From positions 1 to 29,211 of the forward strand of contig URIR01000023.1 of assembly GCA_900547955.1 (NCBI GenBank): DNA of 29,211 bases, given 5' to 3'. The notes under the pieces were generated by a model. The model was not told the origin of the DNA. It was given only the letters and a program-made list of their open reading frames with translations, and searched no databases. Source of the DNA: an uncultured Eubacteriales bacterium. Lineage in GTDB: Bacteria > Bacillota > Clostridia > Christensenellales > QALW01. Of this stretch, positions 8,459 to 16,673 are shown piece by piece. A program made the translations under genes and the position numbers. How positions within the stretch are numbered: position 1 is the stretch's first letter; each line of letters opens with the position of its first letter.

Positions 8459-8651
8459 CTTATCCTGCTCCCCGCCCGCCCGCCCCTAGGCCGGCCCCCG
8501 CAGGGACGCAGAACTTTATAGAATCATGAGCTTCCCCCGCAGAGGCGGCTTTGGGTATCGTGGGAGGCCGCGGCTTTGACGGCTTTACTTCAGCCTGCTT
8601 CTGACGGCCCGCCTTTAGGTATAAGAGAGAAATAATATTGCGCTTCAACAA

Positions 8652-8696
8652 AAAATAAAAAAGGCCGCGCGGACTTATCATCCGGCATACGGCCTT
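8652..8696 (-). terminator. Terminator of the rpmH-jag operon
   Basis: Reading leftward after the jag stop, AAGGCCG (complement of 8690-8696) pairs with CGGCCTT (complement of 8661-8667), with an inner CCGGA/TCCG(G) pair. A U-rich run, TTTTTTATTTTTT, follows in the transcript (complement of 8648-8660). This is a standard intrinsic terminator placed 24 nt after the stop codon. Confidence 0.8.
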
Positions 8697-8720
8697 AAAA
8701 ATTTTTAAAACAACGGCATA

Positions 8721-9536
8721 TCAGCGTTTGGGAGTTATAACCACGCGGCGGTTTGGCTCTTCGCCCTCGCTGGCGGTGGTTACATTTTCATCGTTTTGAA
8801 GCGCATAGTGAATTATGCGTCTCTCGTAGGGATTCATAGGCTCTAAACGCATTCTGCGCCCGCTGCGCACAGCTTTTTGAGCCAAACGGTGAGCCAGTCG
8901 AACCAGAGTTTGCTCTCTGCGGCCCCGGTATCCCTCGGTATCCAACGTTACTCTAAGATATTCCTCCCGGTCCCTGTTTACTGTTAAGGATACGAGGTAC
9001 TGCATGGCGTCCAGAGTTTCTCCGTGATGCCCTATTATTTTCCCCATGTCCTCTCCGCTTATATCTATATATAAGCCGTCCTCAGTCTGTACTCCCTTTA
9101 AGGCGCAGGTTATTTTCATGTTATCTAAAAGCCCTTTAAGGAAGAGTATGGCAGGATGGCTATCTTCAAGGGGCTCCCCTTCGCAAATTGCGGAGGGCTC
9201 AGTTTTTTGCTGAGCAGGAGCTGCGGTACGCTCTTGGGCTTTTTTAGCGGGGCTGTTGGTTTCGCCGACCTTTTTTTCTTTAGCGGCCTGAGAAGTGCTC
9301 TGAGGAGCGGCCTGAGGCTGCCGGGGCGAAGCCGGGCCTTCTTGATTCTGGGCGTCGCGCTTGGCCAGGCGTACCTTGGCCAGACGGCCCCCTAGGCCGA
9401 GGAAACCTTTACTCCCCTCGTCCAGAATGTCAATGGTGGCCTCGTCAAAAGCAAGTCCCATCTGTTCCAGTCCCTTAAATATAGCTTCATCTATAGTTTT
9501 AGCTTCAATCTCTAAAAAGTTTTCGGTATTGCTCAT
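8721..9536 (-). CDS. jag: RNA-binding protein Jag/KhpB (EloR)
   Basis: The 271-aa cytoplasmic RNA-binding protein is a member of the SpoIIIJ-associated Jag family, linked in Firmicutes to cell elongation and small-RNA binding. Order of domains: Jag-N at residues 1-55 (KTIDEAIFKGLEQMGL...GFLGLGGRLAKVRL), a low-complexity Ala/Gln/Lys linker at about 60-118, a type-II KH domain at about 130-190 with the GxxG-like loop GKIIGHHGETLDAMQYL, and an R3H domain at the C-terminus (EPMNPYERRIIHYAL). The start has a GGAGG Shine-Dalgarno. It is the last gene of the rpmH-rnpA-yidD-yidC-jag series, 62 nt after yidC, and is followed by a strong terminator. Confidence 0.93.
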   Translation of the reverse strand: MSNTENFLEIEAKTIDEAIFKGLEQMGLAFDEATIDILDEGSKGFLGLGGRLAKVRLAKRDAQNQEGPASPRQPQAAPQSTSQAAKEKKVGETNSPAKKAQERTAAPAQQKTEPSAICEGEPLEDSHPAILFLKGLLDNMKITCALKGVQTEDGLYIDISGEDMGKIIGHHGETLDAMQYLVSLTVNRDREEYLRVTLDTEGYRGRREQTLVRLAHRLAQKAVRSGRRMRLEPMNPYERRIIHYALQNDENVTTASEGEEPNRRVVITPKR

Positions 9537-9598
9537 TAGTAAAAGCCTCCGTTCTATTATTTACAGACGGGTTTATCCGACGTTAGCGCCGCGGCAAA

Positions 9599-10636
9599 TT
9601 ATTTTGCCGCCGCCTGCGCTTTGGCTTCCTTGCGTTTATCCATTACATCCAGCACTTTATTTATTACATAGCTGGCAAGCATCATTATAAAGCTGGAGGT
9701 TACCCAGTATATGGCTATGGCGCTGGAGGAGGAAAGTCCGAAGTATACGAACAATATGGGGAAGAAAATGCCCATGAATTTATTTACGCCCTGCCCGGCG
9801 TTGGGATTTGCAGGATCAGCCGCAACGGGATTCATTTTCTGATTGAATTTAAAGCTTAAAAGCTGTACGGCTCCGGTGAGAATAGGCAGAATAAACAGCC
9901 CGTTGAAGCCCGTTCGTACGGCTCCGGGAATGAGTCCGTACATCCAGGCCGCATCTCCGGCAAAGGCTGCCGAGCTGATTATTTCGCTGTTCATGCCGCT
10001 GAAAAGAGAGCCGATTATAGCTACATAGCGGTTTATTATAGACAGGGAAAACGCGGCGTCGGGCTGCCAGATATTTTTAACCCATAAAAAGCTGTTTGTG
10101 GACAGCCAGTCGGAAGTAACGGTAGAAACCGTCTGGGAACCGCTTTTGAGCACCTGCTCGGCGGCGGGCAGAAAGTTATGTATGCCCGAAGAGGCCGAGG
10201 CGGCCAAATAGCCGGGAGCGCTGGCGTCCCCAATTCGCAGACCCTCAAGGGCAGTCTTAATATTATCCATTAAAAGCTGGTTCTGCGCCTGCGCCATGGA
10301 ATTAAAGACGGCAAAAAAGGCTATAAGCAGAGGATAGGCGATAAAGGGCGCAAAGCAGCCCTTGGGCATAAGCCCTATTCCATGCTGCCGGCGTAATTCC
10401 AGCGTCTTGCGCGAAAGCATCTCCTGGTTGTTCTTATAGGCCTTGGTGATTCTGTCCATCTCGGGCTGAATAAGCTTCATTTTGCGGGTGTAATCACGCT
10501 GCCCTTTGCGGGAATAAATATCCAGCGGCAGACATATCAATCGCAGCAGCAGCGTGAAAAGCACTATGGTAAGACCAAAATTGCCCGTTATGAAATCATT
10601 CATCCAGGTGAAAAGATTAATTAACCATTGGGTCAT
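9599..10636 (-). CDS. yidC: Membrane protein insertase YidC/Oxa1
   Basis: The 345-aa insertase inserts and folds membrane proteins with or without SecYEG; ATP synthase subunit c is a classic client and is encoded in this window. It has the Gram-positive form: a short N-terminus without the large periplasmic domain. The conserved groove Arg is at R32 (LLLRLICLPLDIYSRK), followed by the charged cytoplasmic hairpin KMKLIQPEMDRITKAYKNN. Later helices include IGLMPKGCFAPFIAYPLLIAFF and PILFVYFGLSSSSAIAIYW. There is no recognisable lipobox. The region at residues 110-190 is longer than in typical Gram-positive members. The Shine-Dalgarno is weak; translation may be coupled to yidD 15 nt upstream. 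Confidence 0.93.
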   Translation of the reverse strand: MTQWLINLFTWMNDFITGNFGLTIVLFTLLLRLICLPLDIYSRKGQRDYTRKMKLIQPEMDRITKAYKNNQEMLSRKTLELRRQHGIGLMPKGCFAPFIAYPLLIAFFAVFNSMAQAQNQLLMDNIKTALEGLRIGDASAPGYLAASASSGIHNFLPAAEQVLKSGSQTVSTVTSDWLSTNSFLWVKNIWQPDAAFSLSIINRYVAIIGSLFSGMNSEIISSAAFAGDAAWMYGLIPGAVRTGFNGLFILPILTGAVQLLSFKFNQKMNPVAADPANPNAGQGVNKFMGIFFPILFVYFGLSSSSAIAIYWVTSSFIMMLASYVINKVLDVMDKRKEAKAQAAAK

Positions 10637-10650
10637 TATTATATCCGCGA

Positions 10651-10670
10651 TTTATTCCCTTGGGAATAAA
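10651..10670. repeat. Perfect 9-bp palindrome at the yidD-yidC junction
   Basis: TTTATTCCC (10651-10659) and GGGAATAAA (10662-10670) are perfectly complementary around two bases. In the transcript the hairpin contains the yidD stop codon and ends about 14 nt before the yidC start. It could limit ribosome access or tie yidC translation to yidD; this role is inferred. Confidence 0.5.
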
Positions 10671-10915
10671 TCCTCCTCTTTTGAAGATTTATTGCGCGGC
10701 TTTTTTTCAGGCACGGGGTCGTAGCCGCCTTTGGAAAACGGGTTGCAGCGAATAATGCGCCAGGCGGCCAGGGCGCAGCCCTTAAAGACGCCGAAGCGTT
10801 CTATAGCCGTGTAAGCGTATTGGGAGCAGGTAGGCAGATAGCGGCAGCAGGGCGGCCGGGCCGGGGAAATGTTCTTCTGGTAAAAACGTATGGCCGCAAG
10901 AAACAGGCGCCTCAT
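10652..10915 (-). CDS. yidD: Membrane protein insertion efficiency factor YidD
   Basis: The 87-aa peripheral membrane protein assists YidC-dependent insertion. It shows the family core almost entirely: FYQKNISPARPPCCRYLPTC, then CSQYAYTAIERFG, RIIRCNPFSKGGYDPVP. The three conserved Cys residues are present. It starts inside the end of rnpA (4-nt ATGA overlap) and precedes yidC by 15 nt, the usual order in bacteria. The C-terminal tail is charged and ends within a palindrome. Confidence 0.95.
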   Translation of the reverse strand: MRRLFLAAIRFYQKNISPARPPCCRYLPTCSQYAYTAIERFGVFKGCALAAWRIIRCNPFSKGGYDPVPEKKPRNKSSKEEDLFPRE

Positions 10916-11316
10916 GGCTTGTCCGTCCCAGCATGAGCAGGAGCAACAGCAGAAACAGCGGGAACAACATGAGCAGGAGCATCAGGAGAAAATAATCCCG
11001 CGCGGCTTAAAAGGGTTTGCATATCCTTTAAAAGCGCCGCATAAGACGCGCCCCGCGCGCTGAACCGGGCTATGAAAAGATAGCTGTATCCAGGCTGCAT
11101 AGCTTTAAGGCTGGCCCGCGCGCATTCGCGCAGCAGTCGCTTTATGCGGTTGCGCTTTACCGCCTTGCCCAGCTTTTTGCTGACTGAAAAGCCCAGACGC
11201 AGTCCCATACGGTTTTTAACATACACAAGAATTAGGTATTTGCCGGCGCAGGAAGCGCCTTTACGGTGTACATAGGCGAATTCCTTGTTCTTTTTGAGCA
11301 TGTATTGCTTGAGCAT
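10912..11316 (-). CDS. rnpA: Ribonuclease P protein component
   Basis: The 134-aa protein subunit of RNase P helps the catalytic RNA bind pre-tRNA leaders. The family core is present: FAYVHRKGASCAGKYLILVYV, LRLGFSVSKKLGKAVKRNRIKRLLREC (RNR motif) and GYSYLFIAR. After residue about 107 there is an Ala/Pro/Val-rich tail that is not part of the family fold. Its DNA contains a 14-nt direct repeat (10932-10945 and 10968-10981) that encodes APAH twice, 12 residues apart. The start is ambiguous between ATG 11316 and an in-frame ATG at 11301; neither has a strong Shine-Dalgarno. Confidence 0.93.
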   Translation of the reverse strand: MLKQYMLKKNKEFAYVHRKGASCAGKYLILVYVKNRMGLRLGFSVSKKLGKAVKRNRIKRLLRECARASLKAMQPGYSYLFIARFSARGASYAALLKDMQTLLSRAGLFSPDAPAHVVPAVSAVAPAHAGTDKP

Positions 11317-11343
11317 GCGTCTTTACTTTATCCGCCGTTAAGC

Positions 11344-11478
11344 TTAGGCGGAAAGGCGCTTGCGGCCCCTGTTGCGGCGGCGGGCGAGTACGTTGCGGCC
11401 GTTTTTAGTGCTCATGCGCTTGCGGAAGCCGTGCACCTTGCTTCTGTGTCTTTTTTTGGGCTGATAGGTTCTTAACAT
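11344..11478 (-). CDS. rpmH: 50S ribosomal protein L34
   Basis: The 44-aa basic ribosomal protein begins MLRTYQPKKRHRSKVHGFRK and ends RRRNRGRKRLSA, a complete match to the L34 pattern. A Shine-Dalgarno AGAAAGGAAG lies just upstream of the ATG. It is the first gene of the rpmH-rnpA-yidD-yidC-jag group, 27 nt before rnpA. A sigma-A promoter sits about 60-90 nt upstream (11540-11569). In many Firmicutes dnaA would lie divergently beyond this promoter; here it does not. Confidence 0.96.
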   Translation of the reverse strand: MLRTYQPKKRHRSKVHGFRKRMSTKNGRNVLARRRNRGRKRLSA

Positions 11479-11539
11479 TTTAATATCTTCCTTTCTGATT
11501 AAGGCGTATAAAGCCTGATAGTCTAAATGGACGTTAGAT

Positions 11540-11569
11540 ATTATAGAGTACGCAGGGGCATTCTGTCAA
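11540..11569 (-). promoter_or_regulatory. sigma-A promoter of rpmH operon
   Basis: On the minus strand, a perfect TTGACA (complement of 11564-11569) is followed after 18 nt by a perfect TATAAT (complement of 11540-11545). It points at rpmH. A CCCCTT/AAGGGG hairpin (11585-11599) lies upstream. I see no DnaA-box (TTATNCACA) cluster in this gap. Confidence 0.88.
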
Positions 11570-11660
11570 ATAAAATTGCGCATTCCCCTTGAAAAGGGGC
11601 TTTAGAGAGCGCCTGAAAACGTATGGCGGATTCGCGGGGATAAAAAAGCAAAACCGCAGG

Positions 11661-11707
11661 AGTATAAAAAGCAAAACGCCGCTTTGGCTCACCGGCCCCA
11701 ACGGCGT
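11661..11707 (-). terminator. Terminator of the GldA/F/G-type ABC operon
   Basis: Reading leftward, ACGCCG (complement of 11702-11707) pairs with CGGCGT (complement of 11676-11681), with an inner TTGG/CCAA pair. A U-rich run, TTTTGCTTTTT, follows. It lies about 55 nt after the stop of the last gene in the ABC operon and insulates rpmH. Confidence 0.75.
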
Positions 11708-11761
11708 ATAGTTTCTTTTAAACGGAGGGTAATTTGCCTGATAAGCGCCGCAGCCAGGATA

Positions 11762-13366
11762 TTAATCATCTCTTAGTGGCGGGAGCAGGCCCTCCTTGGC
11801 AAGAGAATAGGAATGAATTATATCGTCTATATAGTCCTTGCGCACCTTGCATACTCTGTAGCCGTTATAATCCACCATATAATAATTCATATCCATTTCA
11901 TAAAAGCTGGCGGTTATGGAATAGGGAATATTTTCACCGTTGTCATCCTTTACATATGAGGTGGTGTTGAGACTGAAGGAAAACACCTCTTCTCCGTATT
12001 CCTGAGGGTCGCTTTCCTGAATGCGCGCGGCAAGGCTTATGCTTATAAGCTTGGCGTAAAAGGCGCGCATGGAGGCCTCGGGCAGGGTCTGGCCGTTAAG
12101 GGAGAAGGTAGTAAGCTTAACAATTTCACCCGAAGCGTCCAGAATGGGATTATGGTCGTCGTCCAGCTTGTTTTTGCGGGTAATGTCTATGGTTTCCTTT
12201 TTCCCCTGAATGGTTATATCAATGCTGTTCATATTGTCTATGTGCTGCATTGCAAAGCTGAGATTGGCTATATCCATTGCGTCGGTGCGCAGAAGATTGA
12301 CTGAAGCCGGGCTTATGGTATATACCTTCAGGCTCTTGAGATTTACCTCCTCCAGCAGCTTGCCGCTTTGGTCGTGCATGGAATAGGTTAAGGCGTAGCG
12401 GTCGTCCGAGCCCTCTACCGGATTGCCGATTATCAGAATCTGAGAGGGATAGTTTTCCTTTATTACCGGCTCCCCGTCCTCTTTTACCTCGGCCTGGAAC
12501 ATAGCCAGGCGCAGATAATAGTCGTCAAAGCCGTATTTATCCCAATCCTCCTCAGCGCTTTCAGCCACATAGCCCGACATGGTTATGGCCGAAAGACTTT
12601 CAAAAAATGTGTTAAGCTTGGTGGAATCAGTATCGCAGAGAAAGGGAGAGATTATCTGCCAGAGATTGCTGCCTGAAATTAAATCGTTACTGTATATCAT
12701 GGTCAGGCCGTCTCCGCCCTTGCGGTCTATGGTTATATAGTTTACAGCTCCCGGCTGCACGTCTATTCCAGGCAGGTCACGAAATTGGTCCACCGTTTTG
12801 GTAAAGTATTCCCCAATTGTCTGGTGGCCCAGATAAAGCTGGGAGGAAGAAACGTCCATAAAATAATACTGGTTTTCAGGTCCGTATTTGTTTCCTATGA
12901 GGTAGGTGTATACGCCCTTGTTTTTGACGGTTATGCTGACGCGAACGGGGTTGCTGGCGCTGTCTAAGCCGTAAAGAGCAAGCTCCTCTTCGGTAGAAGG
13001 CGCTCTGCCTAAATCGCGCAGCGCGCGCAGCGTGGTGCAGCGGTTAATAAGCATCATAAGGTTATACTGGCTTATGTCGGTATTGTCGCGGTTTTCTATT
13101 ATCCAGGTTATTCCGTCGGCGTCGGCGGCGTCCCGGATGACCGAATAGGTATCCTTTGCCGAATCGATGGTAACGCGCTCTATATCCTCCTCCTCGCATG
13201 AGATGAGGTCTATCATGCCGTCTGAGTTAGTATTTTGCTCCTGGCTGTTTTGCTGCTCCTGCTTTATCATGGCTACGGCGGTTATGACTGAGCCGGCAAG
13301 TATAACTATTGCGAGGATGAGAGCGACGAGCATTCTGGTCAGGGATTTATCAGCCCGGCTGCTCAT
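11762..13366 (-). CDS. DUF4340-type membrane-anchored protein
   Basis: The 534-aa protein has a single N-terminal membrane helix (residues about 11-33, LVALILAIVILAGSVITAVA) and a large extracytoplasmic beta-rich part. The pattern EEEDIERVTIDSAKDTYSVIRD...W and the repeated halves with LISLR-like elements resemble DUF4340 proteins that accompany GldG-like ABC systems. That family assignment rests on overall pattern and context, not on a catalytic motif. The start overlaps the GldG-like stop by 4 nt (ATGA). It is the last gene of the four-gene operon. The biochemical function is unknown. Confidence 0.75.
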   Translation of the reverse strand: MSSRADKSLTRMLVALILAIVILAGSVITAVAMIKQEQQNSQEQNTNSDGMIDLISCEEEDIERVTIDSAKDTYSVIRDAADADGITWIIENRDNTDISQYNLMMLINRCTTLRALRDLGRAPSTEEELALYGLDSASNPVRVSITVKNKGVYTYLIGNKYGPENQYYFMDVSSSQLYLGHQTIGEYFTKTVDQFRDLPGIDVQPGAVNYITIDRKGGDGLTMIYSNDLISGSNLWQIISPFLCDTDSTKLNTFFESLSAITMSGYVAESAEEDWDKYGFDDYYLRLAMFQAEVKEDGEPVIKENYPSQILIIGNPVEGSDDRYALTYSMHDQSGKLLEEVNLKSLKVYTISPASVNLLRTDAMDIANLSFAMQHIDNMNSIDITIQGKKETIDITRKNKLDDDHNPILDASGEIVKLTTFSLNGQTLPEASMRAFYAKLISISLAARIQESDPQEYGEEVFSFSLNTTSYVKDDNGENIPYSITASFYEMDMNYYMVDYNGYRVCKVRKDYIDDIIHSYSLAKEGLLPPLRDD

Positions 13367-14889
13367 AGGTTTTTCCTCCTTCTGTAGATTATAAAGCCGG
13401 TGCCCAGGATAATGATGGGCAGTACCGCTATTACTATGATTACTATGATTCTGACTGACGCCAAATCAGATATTACAAAGGAATAATCCGCTATGGCCTT
13501 GGCGGTTATGGACAGGCTGTCCAATTTATTTTCCACCCAGCTTATACTGTTGACCATAAGGCTTTGGTTGCCTTCGCTGTTCTGGCGGGCTCCCATTATT
13601 ATTTCGCTGGAGCCGAATACTACTATGCGGGTGTATGCATCGCCCGATATTGAAGCGGTATCGTGTACGCTCAAAGCCATTCCCACGCAGTGCGGCTCGG
13701 CCAGATAGCTGTCCAGCTTATTTGAATACGAGCCGTTGAGATAATCCTCTATGGGAATGGAAAGACTGCTCTCGGAGGAGGTTAAAAGGTCTGTCTGTTC
13801 TATGCTCTGGTTTGAGGGAGAATAATATTCCAGGCTGAGCGCCTCATGCACATATACGTTGACGGCTCCCTCGATAAGGGGGTCGGTTATATCGTGGGAG
13901 GAAAGATGGGGTACTAATTCCACGCCTGAAAGCTCGGTGCGCATGGAGGAATCCTGCTCGTAGACCACATCTGAGCCCACCTTTATCATGTAATAATCAA
14001 GCAGGGCCTTAAAATAGGTTAAATCTTCCTGAACAGAGGGGTCGAAGAACATAACCAGCTTGCCGTGATTTTTAAGGAAGGCCTGAAGCAAGTCAAATTC
14101 TTCCTTAGTAAGGTCGCTGGAAGGACCTACAATCATAAGCACGTCTCCCTTTTGCAGCTTGGAGCCGTCGGTGATAAGATTGAGCTTTTCCACCTGGAAA
14201 TTGGCGCCCTCTAATGAATCGGTTATATTCTGCACGGCCGAGGCGTTGGCGGGGTCGTCTGTCTGCTCGCCGTGGCCCGAAAGCATGTATACGGCAGTAG
14301 GCTCTTCGTCAATCATAAACAGCAGGGCGTTGGTAAGCCTCTGTTCCAGCACCACATATTCCTGACCTTCCTCAGTAGTGCGGTAATAGTCCGAATAGGT
14401 TATAACGCGGAATTTGTCCTCGGCTGCGTTGGTTACTACTAAAGTGCCGTCCGAAACGGTTGCGCTGCTGGTGCTGAATTTGCGCAGCAGAGCGGGATTG
14501 GTGGCCGGGTCCACAACCTTGACCTCTATTTGGTTATTGGCCGCCGTATAGCGTTCCAGCGTTTTTTCCACTATAGTGCTTTGAGTGTTGTCGTCGGCAA
14601 ATGAATATATGACCAGCTTTTGGTCTATACGACCTATTACGTCGTTGGAGAGCTCTGAAAGAGTATAGAGCTGCTCCTGCGTAAGGTCCGCTTTTAAGCC
14701 GGCGTTTTTTTCTACCAGGCTGAAGATTATATTTACGCAGACGGTAACTACTATTACTGTTATGATAAGCGCCGTATTAAAGCCGCCGTATTTGAGCAGC
14801 TTGCCGTAATCCCTGTGTTTTTTCTCCCTGCGAGCGGAGATTATTTCTTTATTATTAGCCTCCTGGGGCTTGTTTTCGTCTTTTTTCAT
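13363..14889 (-). CDS. GldG-family ABC auxiliary protein
   Basis: The 508-aa protein has a charged cytoplasmic N-terminus, a membrane helix at residues about 37-60 and a second at about 478-501 followed by YRRRK. The extracytoplasmic part begins with KADLTQEQLYTLSELSNDVIGRI, the hallmark opening of GldG/IFT52-like proteins. It also has VEVKVVDPATNP and the segment AVYMLSGHGEQ typical of this family. In Bacteroidetes GldG is tied to gliding; in Clostridia such genes sit in ABC operons of unknown cargo. It starts directly after the permease stop (no gap). Confidence 0.85.
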   Translation of the reverse strand: MKKDENKPQEANNKEIISARREKKHRDYGKLLKYGGFNTALIITVIVVTVCVNIIFSLVEKNAGLKADLTQEQLYTLSELSNDVIGRIDQKLVIYSFADDNTQSTIVEKTLERYTAANNQIEVKVVDPATNPALLRKFSTSSATVSDGTLVVTNAAEDKFRVITYSDYYRTTEEGQEYVVLEQRLTNALLFMIDEEPTAVYMLSGHGEQTDDPANASAVQNITDSLEGANFQVEKLNLITDGSKLQKGDVLMIVGPSSDLTKEEFDLLQAFLKNHGKLVMFFDPSVQEDLTYFKALLDYYMIKVGSDVVYEQDSSMRTELSGVELVPHLSSHDITDPLIEGAVNVYVHEALSLEYYSPSNQSIEQTDLLTSSESSLSIPIEDYLNGSYSNKLDSYLAEPHCVGMALSVHDTASISGDAYTRIVVFGSSEIIMGARQNSEGNQSLMVNSISWVENKLDSLSITAKAIADYSFVISDLASVRIIVIIVIAVLPIIILGTGFIIYRRRKNL

Positions 14890-15612
14890 TTAATTACCAC
14901 TCCATCTTCTTCTTTCAATGAGCTTGGCCGTGACAAACAGGCAGGCCGCCGTAACCGTTATATAATAGATAATGGGGGAAAGGCCCAGTATACCGCTGGT
15001 AAATTCGGTAAAGCGGCCAAATAGGGCCAAGGCGTTAAGCGCGTCTCTTAAAAAGCCGGAGCTTATCATTGCAACTGCCTGGGTGCCCATCATCAAAAGA
15101 AAGAATATGCCGAAGGTAGCCACCGCGGCTACTACCTGACTTTGAGTGCAGGCTGAAATTAAAAGGCCGACGGCCATTGCGGTACAGCCCATAAGGAAGA
15201 AGCCGATATAGCTTGTGAAAATCTCACCTGCGCGGGGAGAGCCCAGCACGGCCAGGATGATAGGGTAAATAACGCTCAGAACCAGAGTTATGAGCAGCAC
15301 GCACGAGGCGGCGAAAAATTTGCCCAGCACTACTTTATATACAGGCAGGGGGGAGGTGAGGTAGAGCTGGTCTATCTTAAGCCTGCGTTCTTCGGAAAAG
15401 GAGCGCATGGTGAGCAGGGGAACTAAAAAGGCGAAGGGGGTCGCCATAGTTCCAAGGGTCATGGCAAAATTGGCGTTGGAATTATAGCCGTCTCCGTTTA
15501 TATTGCCTATAAGGAATATAAGGCCAAGCACCAGCATGAAGATACCCACGAACACATAGCCCATGGGAGAGCTGAAATATGCGCGCAGCTCGCGCTTGAA
15601 AACCGCGTTCAT
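14890..15612 (-). CDS. ABC-2 type permease, GldF-like
   Basis: The 240-aa membrane subunit has six predicted helices. It opens MNAVFKRELRAYFSSPMGYVF, the typical start of ABC-2/GldF permeases. The cytoplasmic element MRSFSEERRLKIDQLYLTSPL is the conserved coupling helix of the family. It sits between its ATPase (upstream, stop directly abutting this ATG) and the GldG-like protein. A strong AGGAGG inside the end of the ATPase gene serves this start. The cargo cannot be deduced. Confidence 0.9.
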   Translation of the reverse strand: MNAVFKRELRAYFSSPMGYVFVGIFMLVLGLIFLIGNINGDGYNSNANFAMTLGTMATPFAFLVPLLTMRSFSEERRLKIDQLYLTSPLPVYKVVLGKFFAASCVLLITLVLSVIYPIILAVLGSPRAGEIFTSYIGFFLMGCTAMAVGLLISACTQSQVVAAVATFGIFFLLMMGTQAVAMISSGFLRDALNALALFGRFTEFTSGILGLSPIIYYITVTAACLFVTAKLIERRRWSGN

Positions 15613-16560
15613 TTAAAAATCCTCCTTTGCCGTTCCGGTTAATTGGAGGAATATATCCTCCAGAGTATAGTCAAGGTAGCGCATAAGCAGTATGGGAGTG
15701 CCCGCCTTGCCCATTATATTGAATATTACGCGGCGGACGTCCGCCCCCTTATCGGCGGTTATAAGAAAATCATAGCTGTTTGATTCGCGCACGCCAAGAT
15801 TATCCACATTGATAACTCCGTCGATAGCGCGGAGCGCGCGGGCTGTGGCCGCTTCGGGGCCGGCTATGCGGACGGTAAGCTTAGCTGTTTCGCCCAGGCC
15901 CTGCTGGAGAGCGGCCAGGCTGTCCTGCGCTACAATATGACCGTGGTCTATAATTATAACCCGCTCGCAGACGTCGGCTACTTCGGGCAGAATATGGGAG
16001 GAAAGAATTATAGTGTGTTCTTTTCCCAGTCCCTTTATAAGGTGGCGTATCTCTATAATCTGCGTGGGGTCCAGGCCGACGGTAGGCTCGTCCAGAATTA
16101 AAACGGGGGGATTGCCCGTCAGCGCTTCGGCCAGGCCCACCCTCTGCTTATATCCCTTTGAAAGATTGCCTATTATCCGGGGGCCGACATCGGTAATGCG
16201 CACGAGCTCCTTTATGCGGTCTAAATGCTCCTTGCGGTTTTTATGAGGGACTTTCTTAATATCGGCCGCAAAGGAAAGGTATTCGTTTACCGTCATATCC
16301 ATATACAGGGGGGGCTGTTCGGGCAGATATCCTATCCGCTTTTTGACCTCGGCCGGCTCTTTAAGGATATCGTAGCCGTCTACAAGGGCGGTGCCGCTGG
16401 TAGAAGAAATATAGCCTGTTATCATGTTCATGGCTGTGGTTTTTCCTGCGCCGTTGCGGCCCAGAAAGCCGACGATTTCGCCGGCGTTTACGGTAAAGCT
16501 TGCGTTATCCACAGCCAGCTTTTCGCCGTATCGCTTTGTTAGGTTTTTGACCTCAATCAT
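15613..16560 (-). CDS. ABC transporter ATPase, GldA-like
   Basis: The 315-aa cytoplasmic ATPase drives the adjoining ABC-2 permease. Walker A is GRNGAGKTT (34-42), the signature is LSKGYKQR (133-140), Walker B is VLILDEPTVGLDP (153-165), and the H-loop is SSHILPEV. The substitution of SKGYKQR for SGGQ is common in exporters of this class. A C-terminal region of about 90 residues with ferredoxin-like sequence follows the nucleotide-binding domain. It is the first gene of the operon, with a good AGGAGG Shine-Dalgarno. An AT-rich stretch upstream (16581-16619) includes the palindrome AATTATATAATT. Confidence 0.92.
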   Translation of the reverse strand: MIEVKNLTKRYGEKLAVDNASFTVNAGEIVGFLGRNGAGKTTAMNMITGYISSTSGTALVDGYDILKEPAEVKKRIGYLPEQPPLYMDMTVNEYLSFAADIKKVPHKNRKEHLDRIKELVRITDVGPRIIGNLSKGYKQRVGLAEALTGNPPVLILDEPTVGLDPTQIIEIRHLIKGLGKEHTIILSSHILPEVADVCERVIIIDHGHIVAQDSLAALQQGLGETAKLTVRIAGPEAATARALRAIDGVINVDNLGVRESNSYDFLITADKGADVRRVIFNIMGKAGTPILLMRYLDYTLEDIFLQLTGTAKEDF

Positions 16561-16639
16561 TTTTATTAGCTGCCTCCTGATTTATATATAGGTATATTGG
16601 TATGCTTAATTATATAATTGAGCCGGGCGTCCCGCCCCT

Positions 16640-16668
16640 GTCCCGAGCGCCTTTAAAGCGCTCGGGAC
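16640..16668. repeat. 11-bp perfect hairpin
   Basis: GTCCCGAGCGC (16640-16650) and GCGCTCGGGAC (16658-16668) are perfect complements around CTTTAAA. A related smaller hairpin, AGCGCTTT/AAAGCGCT, lies at about 16712-16728 and shares the AGCGC...TTTAAA...GCGCT core. The element lies in the 248-nt spacer between dnaB and the ABC operon. Confidence 0.65.
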
Positions 16669-16673
16669 CAATA

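Larger units (their letters stand above)
8232..8720. other. Gene-free spacer with several inverted repeats
   Basis: I see no convincing gene in this 489-nt gap; short open frames here have no Shine-Dalgarno and unusual composition. It should contain the promoter of the M1 peptidase gene (leftward), but I find only an AT-rich TATATATAAA tract near 8262-8271 and no clean -35. The rest holds a 10-bp hairpin (8341-8365), a repeat-like unit (8371-8458), C-rich tracts (8466-8503) and the jag terminator (8652-8696). Confidence 0.6.

Noticed and set aside
8321..8521. Rightward ORF of 66 codons in the spacer.
   Set aside because: No Shine-Dalgarno, composition shaped by hairpins and C-rich tracts, no recognisable protein.
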